64,000 bases of DNA from Moritella yayanosii (GCF_900465055.1 NZ_LS483250.1:2604001-2668000), one strand, 5' to 3'; numbered from the stretch's first letter, positions 19,693-30,396 are shown. Numbers and translations: made by a program. The notes: generated by a model from the sequence alone, not told the origin.

Positions 19693-20847
19693 TTATTTAA
19701 TGACAGCAATATGCTTGCTGCGGGCAATTAAAAATACTGGCAACACAGCGAATGCCATATAAATAAAGATATCGGCTTTGACGAGCGGATAAAATAGCCC
19801 AGATACAAACGTCAGCAGCGCGATGGCTAAACTAAACGGCAGCGCGGCATAAATAGCTTGTGTCGCTACCGCATCTTCTTCACTGACACGTTCTGCCATA
19901 TAACGCATTGATGCCAGGTGCGCGACACCAAACGTCACTCCATGTAATAACTGTGACAACATGATTGGCGTAACATCCATGGCATAGCCTAATGTGGTCC
20001 AACGTAACACACTACCCGCCGCAGCAATGACAAACATCATGGCAATACTGACATTGCCAAAGATGCGTTTACCAAACGCTAAAAATAAGATCTCACCGGC
20101 AACCCCCACACTCCAGAAATAACCGATATAAATTTCACTAATACCAATATCTTGCCAGTACACAGCGCCAAAACCATAATAAGCCGCATGAGCACCTTGT
20201 AATAATGAGGTGATGGCTAAAAATGGCCAAAATGCTGGACGCTTTAATATCGTCAAAATACCCGAACTCGGTTTGCTGGTTGCCGTTCCACCTTCCGGCA
20301 TATTTTTCGCAGGTGTGATAGTGAGTAGAAATAAGATCCCGAGTCCAATAATAATCGACAATAAAATGATTCTATGATCAAACTCTTCGACCAAAAAACC
20401 GGTTAACGCACTCGACAACATAAAACCAATCGAGCCCCACAACCGCACTCGGCCATAATCCATATTATTGTAACGCACTAACTTCGCACCTATCGTCTCG
20501 CCCAAGGCCATCAACGGCGAAAATATAAAGTTAGTTAAAATGACTAATAAAAAGATCGCATAAACATTTTCAATCAGATAAAAACCAGAGAACGCGACCA
20601 TTGCAGTCAGCGTCAATCGCTGAACGCGGGTCAATAGTGAGGTAGTCGTGACCAAGTTGCGGGTCAATAATAACGCCCCTGCAGAACGGGCAACCAGTGC
20701 AAATGCCAGCATGCTACCGATCATTTCCGTGGAGATACCTTCGCCTTTTAACCATAACGCCCAGAATGGCAGCAGAATGCCAAATACACCGAAGAAAAAA
20801 GCGTAATAAAATCCCATCCATATTGATGATGGCAGTGCAAAGCGCAT
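19693..20847 (-). CDS. MFS transporter of the HcaT / 3-phenylpropionate type
   Basis: A 384-residue protein with about twelve predicted membrane helices. The start SSIWMGFYYAFFFGVFGILLPFWALWL and the loop MDYGRVRLWGSIGFMLSSAL (about residues 129-148) are characteristic of the MFS_1-like/LacY-related group that includes E. coli HcaT and YcaD-like permeases. It would import a small organic acid by proton symport. No aromatic-acid degradation genes lie nearby, so the substrate cannot be inferred. Convergent with the dsbD-like gene. Confidence 0.85.
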   Translation of the reverse strand: MRFALPSSIWMGFYYAFFFGVFGILLPFWALWLKGEGISTEMIGSMLAFALVARSAGALLLTRNLVTTTSLLTRVQRLTLTAMVAFSGFYLIENVYAIFLLVILTNFIFSPLMALGETIGAKLVRYNNMDYGRVRLWGSIGFMLSSALTGFLVEEFDHRIILLSIIIGLGILFLLTITPAKNMPEGGTATSKPSSGILTILKRPAFWPFLAITSLLQGAHAAYYGFGAVYWQDIGISEIYIGYFWSVGVAGEILFLAFGKRIFGNVSIAMMFVIAAAGSVLRWTTLGYAMDVTPIMLSQLLHGVTFGVAHLASMRYMAERVSEEDAVATQAIYAALPFSLAIALLTFVSGLFYPLVKADIFIYMAFAVLPVFLIARSKHIAVIK

Positions 20848-21141
20848 GTTGAATCCCTAAATAATGACATATCAGTCCAATAATTTTCGACATTCTACGC
20901 CCTTAGTAATAGAGATGCGCTATTTCCCATAAAATATTATGGTGATCTAGGCACTATTTCATCTATATAAATTAATGATTAAAGCAAAGTCATCACAAAA
21001 AACTATCATTAATACTAAAGTCGTATTGCTAGATATTAGCGGCCATGGCATTTTCATTCACAGCCGATGTAAACAAAACCACAATAAAACATGCTTACAT
21101 CCAGATGTGGACAAGGAATTAAATACTATTAAGGAAGCACA

Positions 21142-23088
21142 ATGAGCGACACTAAACTATATCCGGTACCTGCAGAATTTGCGCAAAACAGTTTATTAAA
21201 TGATAGTGCTTATCAAGCCATGTACAAGCATTCAATTAACGATCCGGAAGCCTTTTGGCGTGAACAAGGGCAAATAGTTGACTGGATCAAGCCTTATAGC
21301 CAAGTTAAAAACACCAGTTTCCAACCTGGCAGTATCGACATTAAATGGTTCCAAGACGGTAAACTTAATGTATCAGCCAACTGTCTTGATCGTCACTTAA
21401 AAGATAATGCCAATAAAACCGCCATTATTTGGGAAGGTGATAATCCAGCAGATTCTGAAAAACTCACTTATCAAGACGTTTACGAAAAAGTTTGTCAATT
21501 TTCAAATGCGTTAAAAGCCCAAGGCATTAAAAAAGGCGACGTCGTTTGTCTGTATATGCCAATGATCCCAGAAGCCGCTATCGCGATGCTGGCTTGTACT
21601 CGTATTGGTGCCGTGCATACCATTGTATTCGCTGGTTTCTCCGCAGGAGCACTGGCCGAACGTATTAACAACTGCGGCGCGAAATTAGTCATTACTGCCG
21701 ATGAAGGTGTGCGTGCTGGCCGTATTATTCGCCTCAAGGATTGTGTTGATAAAGCACTCGCTAAACCCCAAGTGACCAGTGTTAACAATGTCATTGTATT
21801 TGCCCGCACTAAAGCCGACATCGCATGGCATGAAGGCCGTGACCTGTGGTGGCATGATGTCGTCAAAGACCAGCCAAGTGAATGCGAACCAGAAGCAATG
21901 AATGCCGAAGATCCATTATTCATTCTTTATACTTCCGGCTCAACCGGTAAACCCAAAGGCGTATTACACACCACAGGTGGTTATCTCGTGTATGCCACGA
22001 TGACCTTTAAATATGTCTTTGATCATCAAGACAGCGACGTATTCTGGTGCACTGCCGATGTCGGTTGGATCACCGGCCACAGCTATTTAGTCTACGGACC
22101 ATTGGCGAACGCCGCCACCACGGTATTATTTGAAGGGGTGCCCAACTACCCTGATACTGCTCGTATGAGCCAAGTGATTGATAAACACCAGGTCACCACC
22201 CTTTATACGGCACCAACTGCCATCCGTGCATTAATGGCTAAAGGCGATGATGCTATCGCCGGCACCAAACGTACTTCACTGCGCTTAATGGGCTCGGTAG
22301 GCGAACCAATCAACCCTGAAGCATGGCGATGGTATTACAACACTATCGGCAATTCATCAACACCGATTGTTGATACTTGGTGGCAAACCGAAACGGGGGG
22401 TATTTTAATTACCCCTCTGCCAGGCGCAACGGCACTGAAACCGGGCTCTGCAACCCGTCCATTCTTTGGTATTAGCCCTGCCTTGGTCGATAATGAAGGT
22501 AACTTATTAGAAGGCGAGAATGAAGGTAACTTAGTTATTTTAGATTCTTGGCCTGGACAAATGCGTGGTATTTATGGCGATGAAAGCCGCTTTGAAGAAG
22601 CTTATTTCTCCACATTCCCGAATATGTACTGCACCGGCGATGGGGCTAAACGTGATGCTGATGGTTATTACTGGATCACCGGGCGTGTCGATGATGTGCT
22701 TAATGTATCGGGTCACCGTATGGGTACCGCAGAAATTGAAAGTGCATTAGTATCACACAGCAAAATTGCCGAAGCCGCTGTCGTCGGTGTACCACACGAC
22801 ATTAAAGGTCAGGGTATTTATGCGTACGTGACATTGAATGCCGGAGAAAAAGCCGATGACGCATTAGAGGCCGAAGTCAAGCAATGGGTTCGCAATGAAA
22901 TTGGAGCGATTGCCACACCGGATACGTTACATTGGACCCAGGCACTACCAAAAACCCGCTCAGGTAAGATCATGCGTCGTATCCTGCGTAAAATAGCAAC
23001 CAATGACACGGATTCGTTAGGGGATACATCCACGCTAGCAGACCCTAGCGTGGTTGATACTCTCATAGCCGAAAAACAAAACGCATAA
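21142..23088 (+). CDS. acs: acetyl-CoA synthetase (AMP-forming)
   Basis: A 648-residue acyl-adenylate-forming enzyme that makes acetyl-CoA from acetate, ATP and CoA in the cytosol. It has the N-terminal ACAS domain ([15 protein letters not shown]), the P-loop-like [12 protein letters not shown] at about residues 262-273, the WWQTETGG acetate-pocket motif, and the C-terminal catalytic lysine in [11 protein letters not shown], which counts to Lys609, the residue acetylated in Salmonella Acs. The ATG at 21142 follows an AAGGAAG ribosome site. The 290-bp upstream region has no sharply defined CRP site. An inverted repeat CCACGCTAG...CTAGCGTGG lies in the last codons (23030-23053). Confidence 0.96.
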   Translation: MSDTKLYPVPAEFAQNSLLNDSAYQAMYKHSINDPEAFWREQGQIVDWIKPYSQVKNTSFQPGSIDIKWFQDGKLNVSANCLDRHLKDNANKTAIIWEGDNPADSEKLTYQDVYEKVCQFSNALKAQGIKKGDVVCLYMPMIPEAAIAMLACTRIGAVHTIVFAGFSAGALAERINNCGAKLVITADEGVRAGRIIRLKDCVDKALAKPQVTSVNNVIVFARTKADIAWHEGRDLWWHDVVKDQPSECEPEAMNAEDPLFILYTSGSTGKPKGVLHTTGGYLVYATMTFKYVFDHQDSDVFWCTADVGWITGHSYLVYGPLANAATTVLFEGVPNYPDTARMSQVIDKHQVTTLYTAPTAIRALMAKGDDAIAGTKRTSLRLMGSVGEPINPEAWRWYYNTIGNSSTPIVDTWWQTETGGILITPLPGATALKPGSATRPFFGISPALVDNEGNLLEGENEGNLVILDSWPGQMRGIYGDESRFEEAYFSTFPNMYCTGDGAKRDADGYYWITGRVDDVLNVSGHRMGTAEIESALVSHSKIAEAAVVGVPHDIKGQGIYAYVTLNAGEKADDALEAEVKQWVRNEIGAIATPDTLHWTQALPKTRSGKIMRRILRKIATNDTDSLGDTSTLADPSVVDTLIAEKQNA

Positions 23089-23415
23089 CAACTATAAACG
23101 CTAGCGCAATGGCGTAATCACTTATCGGTGTAACCATTACCTTGGTTACATCTATTTTTATTGACAATCATATCAATAATCGCCCCTACCCCCTAAATAA
23201 GCGCTGTTCGCGCGATTTAATTTAGAGTGTAAACTTTAATAAAATATCAGATAAGACCAGTTAAATGCTGTTATATTCTACGAAAATCATATAATGTGTA
23301 GGGAACTAGCGACAATCGTACTTTATATTACTTTATGATTGAAGTTTTCAGCGCATCTATAAAAACCAACGTTTTTAGCGACGTTAGCGTCATTTTACCA
23401 GACAATGGAAGCAAT
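23089..23415. other. acs-aroQ intergenic region
   Basis: About 327 bp. No gene is supported. An in-frame extension of aroQ upstream to 23335 exists but has no homology. No clear T-tailed terminator is visible after acs; the hairpin in its last codons may serve. Confidence 0.4.
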
Positions 23416-23874
23416 ATGTCGAACAACCCCAGAATATTGTTACTCAACGGACCGAATCTAAATCTTTTAGGTAAAAGAGAACCTGAGACTTACGGCTATC
23501 AAACACTTAGTGACATTGTAGAACATTTGACCGATGTTGCAACTGAGCACGATATTGATCTGCGCCACGAACAATCTAACGCAGAGCACGAGCTTATCGA
23601 TCATATTCATGCGGCGATGGGCAATACTGATTTTATCATTATCAACCCTGCGGCATACACGCATACCAGTGTCGCCATTAGAGATGCATTATTAGGGGCT
23701 GCAATCCCATTTATCGAAGTACACCTCTCTAATGTCCACGCACGAGAACAATTTCGTCATCATTCTTATCTGTCCGATATCGCCAAAGGTGTTATTTGTG
23801 GATTAGGTGCTGATGGTTATGAATTTGCGTTGCTTTCTGCTGCCAAACAGCTAAAGCAAACTAACAACAAATAA
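23416..23874 (+). CDS. aroQ: 3-dehydroquinate dehydratase, type II
   Basis: A 152-residue dodecameric dehydratase of the shikimate pathway (3-dehydroquinate to 3-dehydroshikimate). It begins [20 protein letters not shown]; the catalytic tyrosine is in [10 protein letters not shown], the histidine-bearing strand is [18 protein letters not shown] and the conserved [19 protein letters not shown] follows. The start at 23416 has GGAAGC upstream and gives the normal family length. It directly precedes accB-accC, an arrangement conserved in many gammaproteobacteria. Confidence 0.96.
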   Translation: MSNNPRILLLNGPNLNLLGKREPETYGYQTLSDIVEHLTDVATEHDIDLRHEQSNAEHELIDHIHAAMGNTDFIIINPAAYTHTSVAIRDALLGAAIPFIEVHLSNVHAREQFRHHSYLSDIAKGVICGLGADGYEFALLSAAKQLKQTNNK

Positions 23875-23887
23875 TAAAGAGATTATG

Positions 23888-24337
23888 ATGGATATCCGTA
23901 AAATTAAAAAACTGATTGAACTTGTTGAAGAGTCTGGCATTGCAGAATTAGAAATTTCTGAAGGCGAAGAGTCAGTACGCATCAATCGCTTTAGCAGCGT
24001 CGCACCACAAGTACAATATGCACCCGCACCGATTGCGGCACCAGTAGCAGCGGCACCTATCGCACCAGCGGCAGCTGTTGAAGCGGTACCAGCAGAAGTA
24101 GCAGGCCATCAGGTTCTCTCTCCTATGGTTGGCACTTTCTATAATGCCGCATCGCCCGGCGCAGCACCTTTTGTAACGATTGGCCAAACTGTCAATGTTG
24201 GCGATACGCTATGTATCTTAGAAGCGATGAAGATGATGAATCAAATCGAATCAGATAAAGCCGGCGTAGTTAAAGCTATCCTAGCGACAGACGGTCAAGC
24301 TATTGAGTTTGATGAACCACTTTTCATCATTGAATAA
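23888..24337 (+). CDS. accB: acetyl-CoA carboxylase biotin carboxyl carrier protein
   Basis: A 149-residue BCCP. It has an N-terminal dimerisation segment [20 protein letters not shown], an Ala/Pro-rich linker (residues about 45-75), and a C-terminal biotinyl domain with the biotinylated lysine in [12 protein letters not shown] (the M-K-M motif). It carries carboxyl groups between biotin carboxylase (AccC) and the carboxyltransferase in fatty-acid synthesis. There are two adjacent ATGs (23885 and 23888); the second matches the family start. It is 14 bp after aroQ and 14 bp before accC. Confidence 0.97.
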   Translation: MDIRKIKKLIELVEESGIAELEISEGEESVRINRFSSVAPQVQYAPAPIAAPVAAAPIAPAAAVEAVPAEVAGHQVLSPMVGTFYNAASPGAAPFVTIGQTVNVGDTLCILEAMKMMNQIESDKAGVVKAILATDGQAIEFDEPLFIIE

Positions 24338-24351
24338 CTACGAGGTTTCCA

Positions 24352-25710
24352 ATGTTGGATAAAGTTGTTATCGCCAATCGCGGCGAAATTGCACTACGTA
24401 TTCTTCGCGCTTGTAAAGAAATGGGTATTAAAACGGTAGCCGTACACTCAACAGCCGATCGTGAACTAAAGCATGTATTACTGGCTGATGAAACAGTTTG
24501 TATCGGTAAACCTGCCGCCGCAGACAGTTACTTAAATGTACCTGCGATCTTAAGCGCAGCGGAGATCACCGGCGCAGTTGCTATTCACCCGGGTTATGGC
24601 TTTTTAGCTGAAAACGCGGACTTTGCTGAACAGGTAGAGCAGTCAGGTTTTATTTTTATTGGTCCAAAAGCTGAAACAATCCGTCTCATGGGCGATAAAG
24701 TATCTGCGATTGCGGCAATGAAAAAAGCCGGTGTACCTTGCGTACCAGGTTCTGATGGCCCGCTCGATACAGACGCGCAACGTAATAAAAATATTGCTAA
24801 ACGGATTGGTTACCCGATCATTATTAAAGCTGCCGGGGGCGGTGGCGGTCGTGGTATGCGGGTAGTATATGAAGAAGATAAATTACTTGACTCAATCGCA
24901 TTAACCCGTAACGAAGCCGGTACATTCTTTGGTAACGATATGGTGTACATGGAGAAATTCTTAGAGAATCCTCGCCATATTGAGGTCCAAATACTGGCTG
25001 ATGGCCAAGGTAATGCTATCTACCTTGGTGAACGTGATTGTTCACTACAACGTCGTCATCAAAAAGTAGTTGAAGAAGCGCCAGCACCCGGTATCACTGC
25101 TGACATTCGTCGTCATATCGGTGAACGCTGTAGTCGTGCCTGTGTTGATATCAACTACCGTGGCGCTGGTACCTTTGAATTCTTGTATGAAAACGGTGAG
25201 TTCTATTTCATCGAAATGAATACCCGAATTCAAGTTGAACATACTGTCACCGAAATGGTCACTGGGATTGATCTGATCAAAGCGCAATTACGTATCGCCG
25301 CGGGCATGCCACTGTCGGTATCTCAGGATGAAGTGCGTCTGACCGGTCATTCTCTTGAATGTCGTATCAATGCCGAAGATCCGGTGACATTTGCACCAAG
25401 TCCAGGTCTGATCAAACGCTTCCATGCAGCAGGCGGTTATGGTGTACGTTGGGAATCACATATTTATGCGGGTTATAAAGTACCACCGCATTATGATTCC
25501 ATGATCGGCAAATTAATCACTTACGGTGAAAACCGTGACGTGGCAATAGCCAAAATGCGTAATGCCTTAAGTGAAATGGTAATTGATGGTATTAAGACCA
25601 ACATCCCACTGCATTTAGATATTTTAAGTGATGAAAACTTCCAGAATGGTGGTACTAATATCCATTATTTAGAGAAGAAATTAGCTCAAAAAGCGCTAGA
25701 CACGAAATAA
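24352..25710 (+). CDS. accC: acetyl-CoA carboxylase, biotin carboxylase subunit
   Basis: A 452-residue ATP-grasp enzyme that carboxylates the biotin on AccB. It starts [31 protein letters not shown] and the glycine-rich [17 protein letters not shown] loop (about residues 159-172) are present, as are the [19 protein letters not shown] segment and the catalytic [18 protein letters not shown] (about 288-305). Length matches E. coli AccC (449 aa). Last gene of the aroQ-accB-accC operon, followed by a terminator. Confidence 0.98.
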   Translation: MLDKVVIANRGEIALRILRACKEMGIKTVAVHSTADRELKHVLLADETVCIGKPAAADSYLNVPAILSAAEITGAVAIHPGYGFLAENADFAEQVEQSGFIFIGPKAETIRLMGDKVSAIAAMKKAGVPCVPGSDGPLDTDAQRNKNIAKRIGYPIIIKAAGGGGGRGMRVVYEEDKLLDSIALTRNEAGTFFGNDMVYMEKFLENPRHIEVQILADGQGNAIYLGERDCSLQRRHQKVVEEAPAPGITADIRRHIGERCSRACVDINYRGAGTFEFLYENGEFYFIEMNTRIQVEHTVTEMVTGIDLIKAQLRIAAGMPLSVSQDEVRLTGHSLECRINAEDPVTFAPSPGLIKRFHAAGGYGVRWESHIYAGYKVPPHYDSMIGKLITYGENRDVAIAKMRNALSEMVIDGIKTNIPLHLDILSDENFQNGGTNIHYLEKKLAQKALDTK

Positions 25711-25752
25711 GAACTAAATCAGTTCTAAATAAGCGTTAAGCTCATTGCAGAT

Positions 25753-25790
25753 CAAAAAAACCCAAGCGATTTACTCGTCTTGGGTTTTTT
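25753..25790. terminator. terminator after accC
   Basis: AAAAAACCCAAG, a 12-base loop, CTTGGGTTTTTT. Strong and symmetrical, so usable from both sides. Confidence 0.92.
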
Positions 25791-25920
25791 ATTGACCACA
25801 GAAACGCTCTTCCCATCTAACATACAGTCTTGCCAGATTTATAGAACAATGCTCTATATTGTCGTTTCACGCATTTACGTATTCGCTTAATCAAATGTAA
25901 TAAAGCAATTATATTTTTTA

Positions 25921-26367
25921 CTACTGTATTTTTTCAGGCATAAAAGCCCTGTCAACATTGGTCAATGGCTCTTTAGAAAGCATCTTACGTATCGCAGTAT
26001 AAACCTGAGGCTCGACGATAAATCCATCATATAAAAACACAGGATAACCTTTCTTCAAAAACAGGGTAAATTCCGTAGAACCAGAAACTATTGATTTAAA
26101 TTCATCACTTTCGACCTTTGAATAAAAGTAATTTTGACCAGTCCCTTGTTTAAAATCATTTAAATATGCTTCCCAATCAGCATAAGCTTCAGATAGTACG
26201 ACTTCATCCCGGTAGGAGTATAAAATTAAAGGTTGGCCCGAATCATAGATCTTCTCAAAATCATCCGAAAGCGCAATCGGGTGAGATTGATTATCAACGT
26301 GAGTACAAGCGACAAGCCCCATAAAAACGCACAAATAAAAGATAGAAAATAGCTTTAAATATCTCAT
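25921..26367 (-). CDS. small lipoprotein, candidate immunity protein to the M15 peptidase
   Basis: A 148-residue protein with a lipoprotein signal peptide: hydrophobic stretch LFSIFYLCVFMGLVAC with cysteine near residue 21. The rest reads like a thioredoxin fold without a CxxC pair: a strand LILYSYRDEVVL, a helix, a strand ending YFYSKVES, then KKGYPVFLYDGFIVEPQVY and a C-terminal helix. The start overlaps the stop of the M15 peptidase gene (ATGA), so the two are translationally coupled. A periplasm-facing lipoprotein encoded right after a cell-wall hydrolase is a common immunity arrangement. That role is inference; I do not recognise the family. AT-rich compared with the flanking core genes. 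Confidence 0.6.
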   Translation of the reverse strand: MRYLKLFSIFYLCVFMGLVACTHVDNQSHPIALSDDFEKIYDSGQPLILYSYRDEVVLSEAYADWEAYLNDFKQGTGQNYFYSKVESDEFKSIVSGSTEFTLFLKKGYPVFLYDGFIVEPQVYTAIRKMLSKEPLTNVDRAFMPEKIQ

Positions 26368-27224
26368 AAATTATCCTTGGGGATATTATGCCCTTCTGAA
26401 ATCATTCTCTGATTGAGAAAGAACTTAGCATCATAAGCAAAAGTTAATGACTCAATTTTAGAGTCAAAATGAGGTGTATCAACTGGTATAAAATCTCCCC
26501 CCCAGCGATATCCAGCAATTTTAAGATCCTTTACAATATCTTTAGCATTCTGTGTGTGTTTCTTGTTTTTAAAGTCCGAGCTGTTATTCCAGCTCGTACC
26601 ATCTACAATATTACAATCTAATGCATGGCCGATAAGGTGTTGAGACTTATTTGCAGGCGTAACCACAGCACCGCTGACTCTTACGCCATGCTCTCGAAAA
26701 GCCTGATTAAGCTTAATTGTGACTGATTTTTTTTTTGCTTTCTCATTAAGGTCTTCAAGAAGCTTTTTTGCTCCTTTAGAAATAACGATTTCATCTTTAA
26801 AAACTTTTTTAGCACTGAGTTTTTTGAAATTTGGCCCAGCTTCAATGTTTGTTAAATCAGAAAATGAGATTCGAATGAGATCACCTGTAACAACCTGGCT
26901 ATTTTTAATCCACATTTTTAATTCATCGTTCGTCGCTTTGTTTAGTACACCACTTGCTATAATCGTAGCTTTCTTTATTCTAGTCACCGTCATTTTATTT
27001 TTTATACATTTATCAATATTGGCACAAGTCCATTGGAATATCTTAAGAGCCTTCTCCGTTTTTGGCCCAAATATTCCATTTTCTGTTCCGGTAAATGTCC
27101 CTATACTTTTCAGATCTTTCTGAAGGTCTTTCACTATATAAGCGAGAATGTCTTTCTCTGTATTGCCCCCCCACGTTTTACTTGCATCATCATCTCCCCT
27201 CTTTAGCTCTACTAGCTTATCCAT
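26364..27224 (-). CDS. peptidoglycan-binding M15 peptidase, candidate antibacterial effector or endolysin-like hydrolase
   Basis: A 286-residue protein without signal peptide or membrane segment. Residues about 26-64 form a PG_binding_1 domain (VKDLQKDLKSIG ... GIFGPKTEKALKIFQ). The C-terminal third is an M15 (VanY/L-Ala-D-Glu endopeptidase) domain: zinc ligands in SQHLIGHALD (His196, Asp203) and the catalytic Asp249 plus third ligand His252 in WGGDFIPVDTPHFD. It should cut the peptide cross-links of peptidoglycan. A cytosolic wall hydrolase needs an export route: type VI secretion, a phage-like particle or lysis. No vgrG, hcp, PAAR or phage genes are nearby. The gene overlaps a lipoprotein gene that may give immunity. 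The insertion is clearly AT-rich. Confidence 0.8.
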   Translation of the reverse strand: MDKLVELKRGDDDASKTWGGNTEKDILAYIVKDLQKDLKSIGTFTGTENGIFGPKTEKALKIFQWTCANIDKCIKNKMTVTRIKKATIIASGVLNKATNDELKMWIKNSQVVTGDLIRISFSDLTNIEAGPNFKKLSAKKVFKDEIVISKGAKKLLEDLNEKAKKKSVTIKLNQAFREHGVRVSGAVVTPANKSQHLIGHALDCNIVDGTSWNNSSDFKNKKHTQNAKDIVKDLKIAGYRWGGDFIPVDTPHFDSKIESLTFAYDAKFFLNQRMISEGHNIPKDNL

Positions 27225-27404
27225 AGCCTATTTCCTTATTAGTATTTGAGTTCATCATGCTAAGACTATAAATAATAATCAACACGCTGTATTTATAACG
27301 TCCGTATAAGTGATTACCAACTTAAACATCTTTCAAGATATACTACAAAAAGATAAGTACTAGTTAAGGCTTAAATTACAATTTATATTATATATTTAGC
27401 GAGA

Positions 27405-28271
27405 TCACTTATCCGCTTTACCGGCCGCATTAGCAAACTTAGCCAACTGTTTATCGAACCAGAAAGGCGTGGTGTCATTATCTTCGCAACGCTCTTTACG
27501 GCGAATAGCATTACGCACCAGCATAGAGGCTAATATTTTGCCGGCAAGTCAGTCGCCGAGCGATCGAATAAGGGCCTGATCGCATTACCATAAGAGAAGT
27601 GATTACCGCCCTTACCTAACATTAACCGACCATCAGGTGTTGTCCGGTAATAATGTACAAAGGTACGAGAATCGAGCACGGTTTTACCGTCCGTTATCCC
27701 CATTTTTTTTAACTTTTCGGGTATCTGTTTGGTGATCGCCATATCTGACGATACCACCACAATTTTATTTTTAAACTGTGGGAATTGTTCTAACATCCAA
27801 GCATTCAATGCCATCACCGCTTTCGCCGCATAAACAGTCCCTTGCGGGTATTAATCACCACTTTATGTTGAGCATCTTTATTACTGTTGGTTGGTTTAAC
27901 CGCATTATCATTAATGGCTAACATCGGGGTGTTTTCATAAATACGCACCCCAAGTTGCTCTGCCACGCGTTTTAAACCACGGGCTAATTTCCCGGGTTGC
28001 ACACTGGCGGCTACCGGAGAGAAATGTCCTGCTTGATGTAATTCAGAGCCGGCATGCTGTTGTACTTTCTTCGCTTCCCACACCTGCCAACTGTTTAATT
28101 GATGTTTATATAACGCCGCTAATGTCGCCTCTAGCCCACCGGTTTGCGCGCTATTCGTGGCGGTAAATATTTCGTCGACCACGTTAACATGCAACCACCA
28201 TTACGGTAGTCCTCTTCAAGATCCATCGTTTGTTGGAACCAAAAAGGTTGAAACTCAGGCTGTTTAGTCAT
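27405..28271 (-). pseudogene. broken aminophosphonate FAD oxidoreductase (TIGR03329-like)
   Basis: Reading the minus strand from the ATG at 28271, three frames are needed to follow one protein. MTKQPEFQPFWFQQT jumps straight to the RNGGCMLTWSTK segment that normally follows the FAD-binding loop (first deletion). The frame then shifts at a second deletion into EIFTATNSAQTGGLEATLAA. A one-base loss near 27836 separates NTRKG from TVYAAKAVMALNAW, and another near 27545 separates ATDLPAK from GKILASMLVRNAIRRK. The C-terminal DSRTFVHYYRTTPDGRLMLG is well preserved. Intact homologues are about 460 aa and sit beside phnW/phnX. The start overlaps the phnX stop (TAATG). Non-functional. Confidence 0.85.
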
Positions 28272-29113
28272 TACGGACGTTCACCAGCGGCTAAACGTGC
28301 GTCAATATCGGCAACCACTGGTGGTAGGTCAGCAATGGTATCAATCAGGTAATGGGCGTTAAATGGCGTGAAACGATCACGGGCTTGCTCACGCGCCTGG
28401 TGTAATGTGGCGGCGTCTGCGGCAAGGTATTCTTCGAGTGTCAGACCCGCTTCGTTACCCGATAACAATAAACCCACCGTCCACATGCCAGCATTGTGGC
28501 CTTCTTCAATGCCCGGTACTGAATCATCCACTTTAATGCAGGCGCCAACATCGGTCACCGCCATATCAATCACGTTTTTAAGCACCATGTAAGGTGCTGG
28601 ACGACCGCCTGCCGCTAAGTCATCGGTTGCCACAACGCAATCTGGCACATAGCCTTTTGCTGCTGCGATAGGAATGAGCTTATCCATGACCACACGGGGA
28701 TAACCAGAGCATGAACCAATTTTAATCCCTTGCTGTTTTAAGCCATTAACGACATCGAGTGCATGTGGGATTGGATCTGCATACTCGCCTACTTTAGCGA
28801 TCTGTAACGGCATAAATGTTTGGTAAATAGCATCAATATCCATCTTACTAATAACGGTGCCGAATTGGGCTTGCCAACGTGCGGCAACCTCTGGTAATGC
28901 CGATACCGCTTTAATGTGATCCCATTTACCTAGGCCCATAGGCACACGTGCTTCCGCTAAACTAATAGCAAAATCATACTGCGCTTTAAATGCGGCAATA
29001 AAAATAGTGGTCGGTGCAAATGAACCGAAATCAACGATAGTGCCCGCCCAATCAAAGATAACGGCTTGCACATGATTAAGTTTTACTGACTGATCTTGTA
29101 CGATGTGAGACAT
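28271..29113 (-). CDS. phnX: phosphonoacetaldehyde hydrolase (phosphonatase)
   Basis: A 280-residue HAD-superfamily enzyme that splits phosphonoacetaldehyde into acetaldehyde and phosphate. The nucleophile is the aspartate in VIFDWAGTIVDFGSFAPTTIF; the Schiff-base lysine should lie in the cap-domain MGLGKWDHIKAV segment; SCSGYPRVVMDKLI and KVDDSVPGIEEGHNAGMWTVG are HAD motifs 2 and 4. The start at 29113 (MSHIVQ) is preferred over an in-frame TTG five codons upstream. It lies downstream of phnW, with which it completes 2-aminoethylphosphonate breakdown. Appears intact although the gene after it is a pseudogene. Confidence 0.95.
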   Translation of the reverse strand: MSHIVQDQSVKLNHVQAVIFDWAGTIVDFGSFAPTTIFIAAFKAQYDFAISLAEARVPMGLGKWDHIKAVSALPEVAARWQAQFGTVISKMDIDAIYQTFMPLQIAKVGEYADPIPHALDVVNGLKQQGIKIGSCSGYPRVVMDKLIPIAAAKGYVPDCVVATDDLAAGGRPAPYMVLKNVIDMAVTDVGACIKVDDSVPGIEEGHNAGMWTVGLLLSGNEAGLTLEEYLAADAATLHQAREQARDRFTPFNAHYLIDTIADLPPVVADIDARLAAGERP

Positions 29114-29285
29114 AATAATATTTTCCAAAGTAAGCTTTTGTTAATAATCGTGTTGATGATTTAATTCAAATCTATTTGATGACAATTTAACTGCAACAAT
29201 GCAGGTAAGCACAACAGTATAGCGATACTAACGGCTACTCACTGCGTAGTAACCACTAAGTTAGTAATCACTTCAAACATGTACT

Positions 29286-30383
29286 TCATTCCCAATATTT
29301 GGCGGTTTCCATCGCCACTAATAAACGCTGGATATCACTGGGATGGACATCACCTATGTTACCAATACGGAAACAATCAGCGTTGGATACCTTACCTGGG
29401 TAGATAACAAAACCTTGTTGTTTAAGGCGGTTATAAAATTCTTTGAATTGATAATCACGGTGCACCGGTGAATAAAACGAGGTAATAATTGGCGAATGTA
29501 ATGACGCATCAAGCAAGGTATCAAAACCCAATTTCGCCATCCCTGCAACTAAGGTTGTTTGGTTTTGTTGGTAACGTTGATGACGTGCCGCAATACCGCC
29601 TTCTTCTTCAAGCTCTAATAACGCTTGGTAAAACGCGCGCACGGTGTGGGTTGGTGAGGTAAAGCGCCACTTGCCACCATTGGTTTCCATACAATGCCAT
29701 TGCTCATACAGATCTAATGACAACGAACGTGCTCGCCCTTGGCATTTTTCCAGTTCAGTTTGGCGTGCGATCACGAAGCCAAAACCGGGTACGCCTTGAA
29801 TACATTTGTTGGCAGAACTGATCAGAAAATCAACGCCTAATTCAGCCACATCCATTGGAATGCCACCAAAGCTCGACATCGCATCTAAGATCACGATCTT
29901 ACCGTGTTGTTTGGCTAATTTAATCACCCCTTCAATCGGATTCAACATGCCGGTGGTTGTTTCGCAATGCACGATGGCGACATGGGTAATGCTGTCATCG
30001 CCCGCTAATTTGGCTTCAACTTCGGCCAAACTTGGTGGTGTTGTTTCACCCGTTGTTATCACCTCGCAGGCAATATTTAAATAATCTGCAATTTGCGCAA
30101 TACGGGCACCATAAGCACCGTTATCAATCACCAGTAGCTTGCCATCCGCAGGAATAACACTACCAATTGTTGCTTCTACCGATGCTGTACCACTGCCTTG
30201 CATCAATACACTGGTATAACCCGTTTGCGGGGTCGCTAGTTGCACTAACTTAGCGCGGATAACGTCAACAATGTCTTTATTATATTCATCATCCCAAGTA
30301 CACCAATCTTTTAGCATGGCTTCTCGTACACTCGCGGTGGTAGAAAGTGGACCCGGTGTAAGTAATAAATATTCGTTTTTCAT
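29286..30383 (-). CDS. phnW: 2-aminoethylphosphonate:pyruvate aminotransferase
   Basis: A 365-residue PLP enzyme (class V fold) that converts 2-aminoethylphosphonate plus pyruvate to phosphonoacetaldehyde plus alanine. It starts [20 protein letters not shown]; the PLP-lysine lies in [20 protein letters not shown] (about residues 186-205), and [17 protein letters not shown] is also conserved. The ATG at 30383 has GGAAG upstream; the longer frame adds only four residues. An operator-like 12-mer, TGGTATAGTCCA on the coding strand, lies 14 bp before the start and resembles one in front of the transporter remnant. First gene of the phnWX operon. Confidence 0.95.
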   Translation of the reverse strand: MKNEYLLLTPGPLSTTASVREAMLKDWCTWDDEYNKDIVDVIRAKLVQLATPQTGYTSVLMQGSGTASVEATIGSVIPADGKLLVIDNGAYGARIAQIADYLNIACEVITTGETTPPSLAEVEAKLAGDDSITHVAIVHCETTTGMLNPIEGVIKLAKQHGKIVILDAMSSFGGIPMDVAELGVDFLISSANKCIQGVPGFGFVIARQTELEKCQGRARSLSLDLYEQWHCMETNGGKWRFTSPTHTVRAFYQALLELEEEGGIAARHQRYQQNQTTLVAGMAKLGFDTLLDASLHSPIITSFYSPVHRDYQFKEFYNRLKQQGFVIYPGKVSNADCFRIGNIGDVHPSDIQRLLVAMETAKYWE

Positions 30384-30396
30384 CTCTGCTTCCATT

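Noticed and set aside
20930-20960. CRP site upstream of acs (GGTGATCTAG...)
   Set aside because: The left half looks good but the right half is out of register by one base, so it does not fit the 22-bp palindrome.
23030-23053. Inverted repeat CCACGCTAG...CTAGCGTGG as a separate regulatory site
   Set aside because: It falls inside the last codons of acs. It may help termination, but nothing else supports an operator.
27405-28194. Two separate small genes in the phosphonate locus
   Set aside because: The two open frames are consecutive pieces of one oxidoreductase that joins across a single-base loss; calling them genes would hide the pseudogene.
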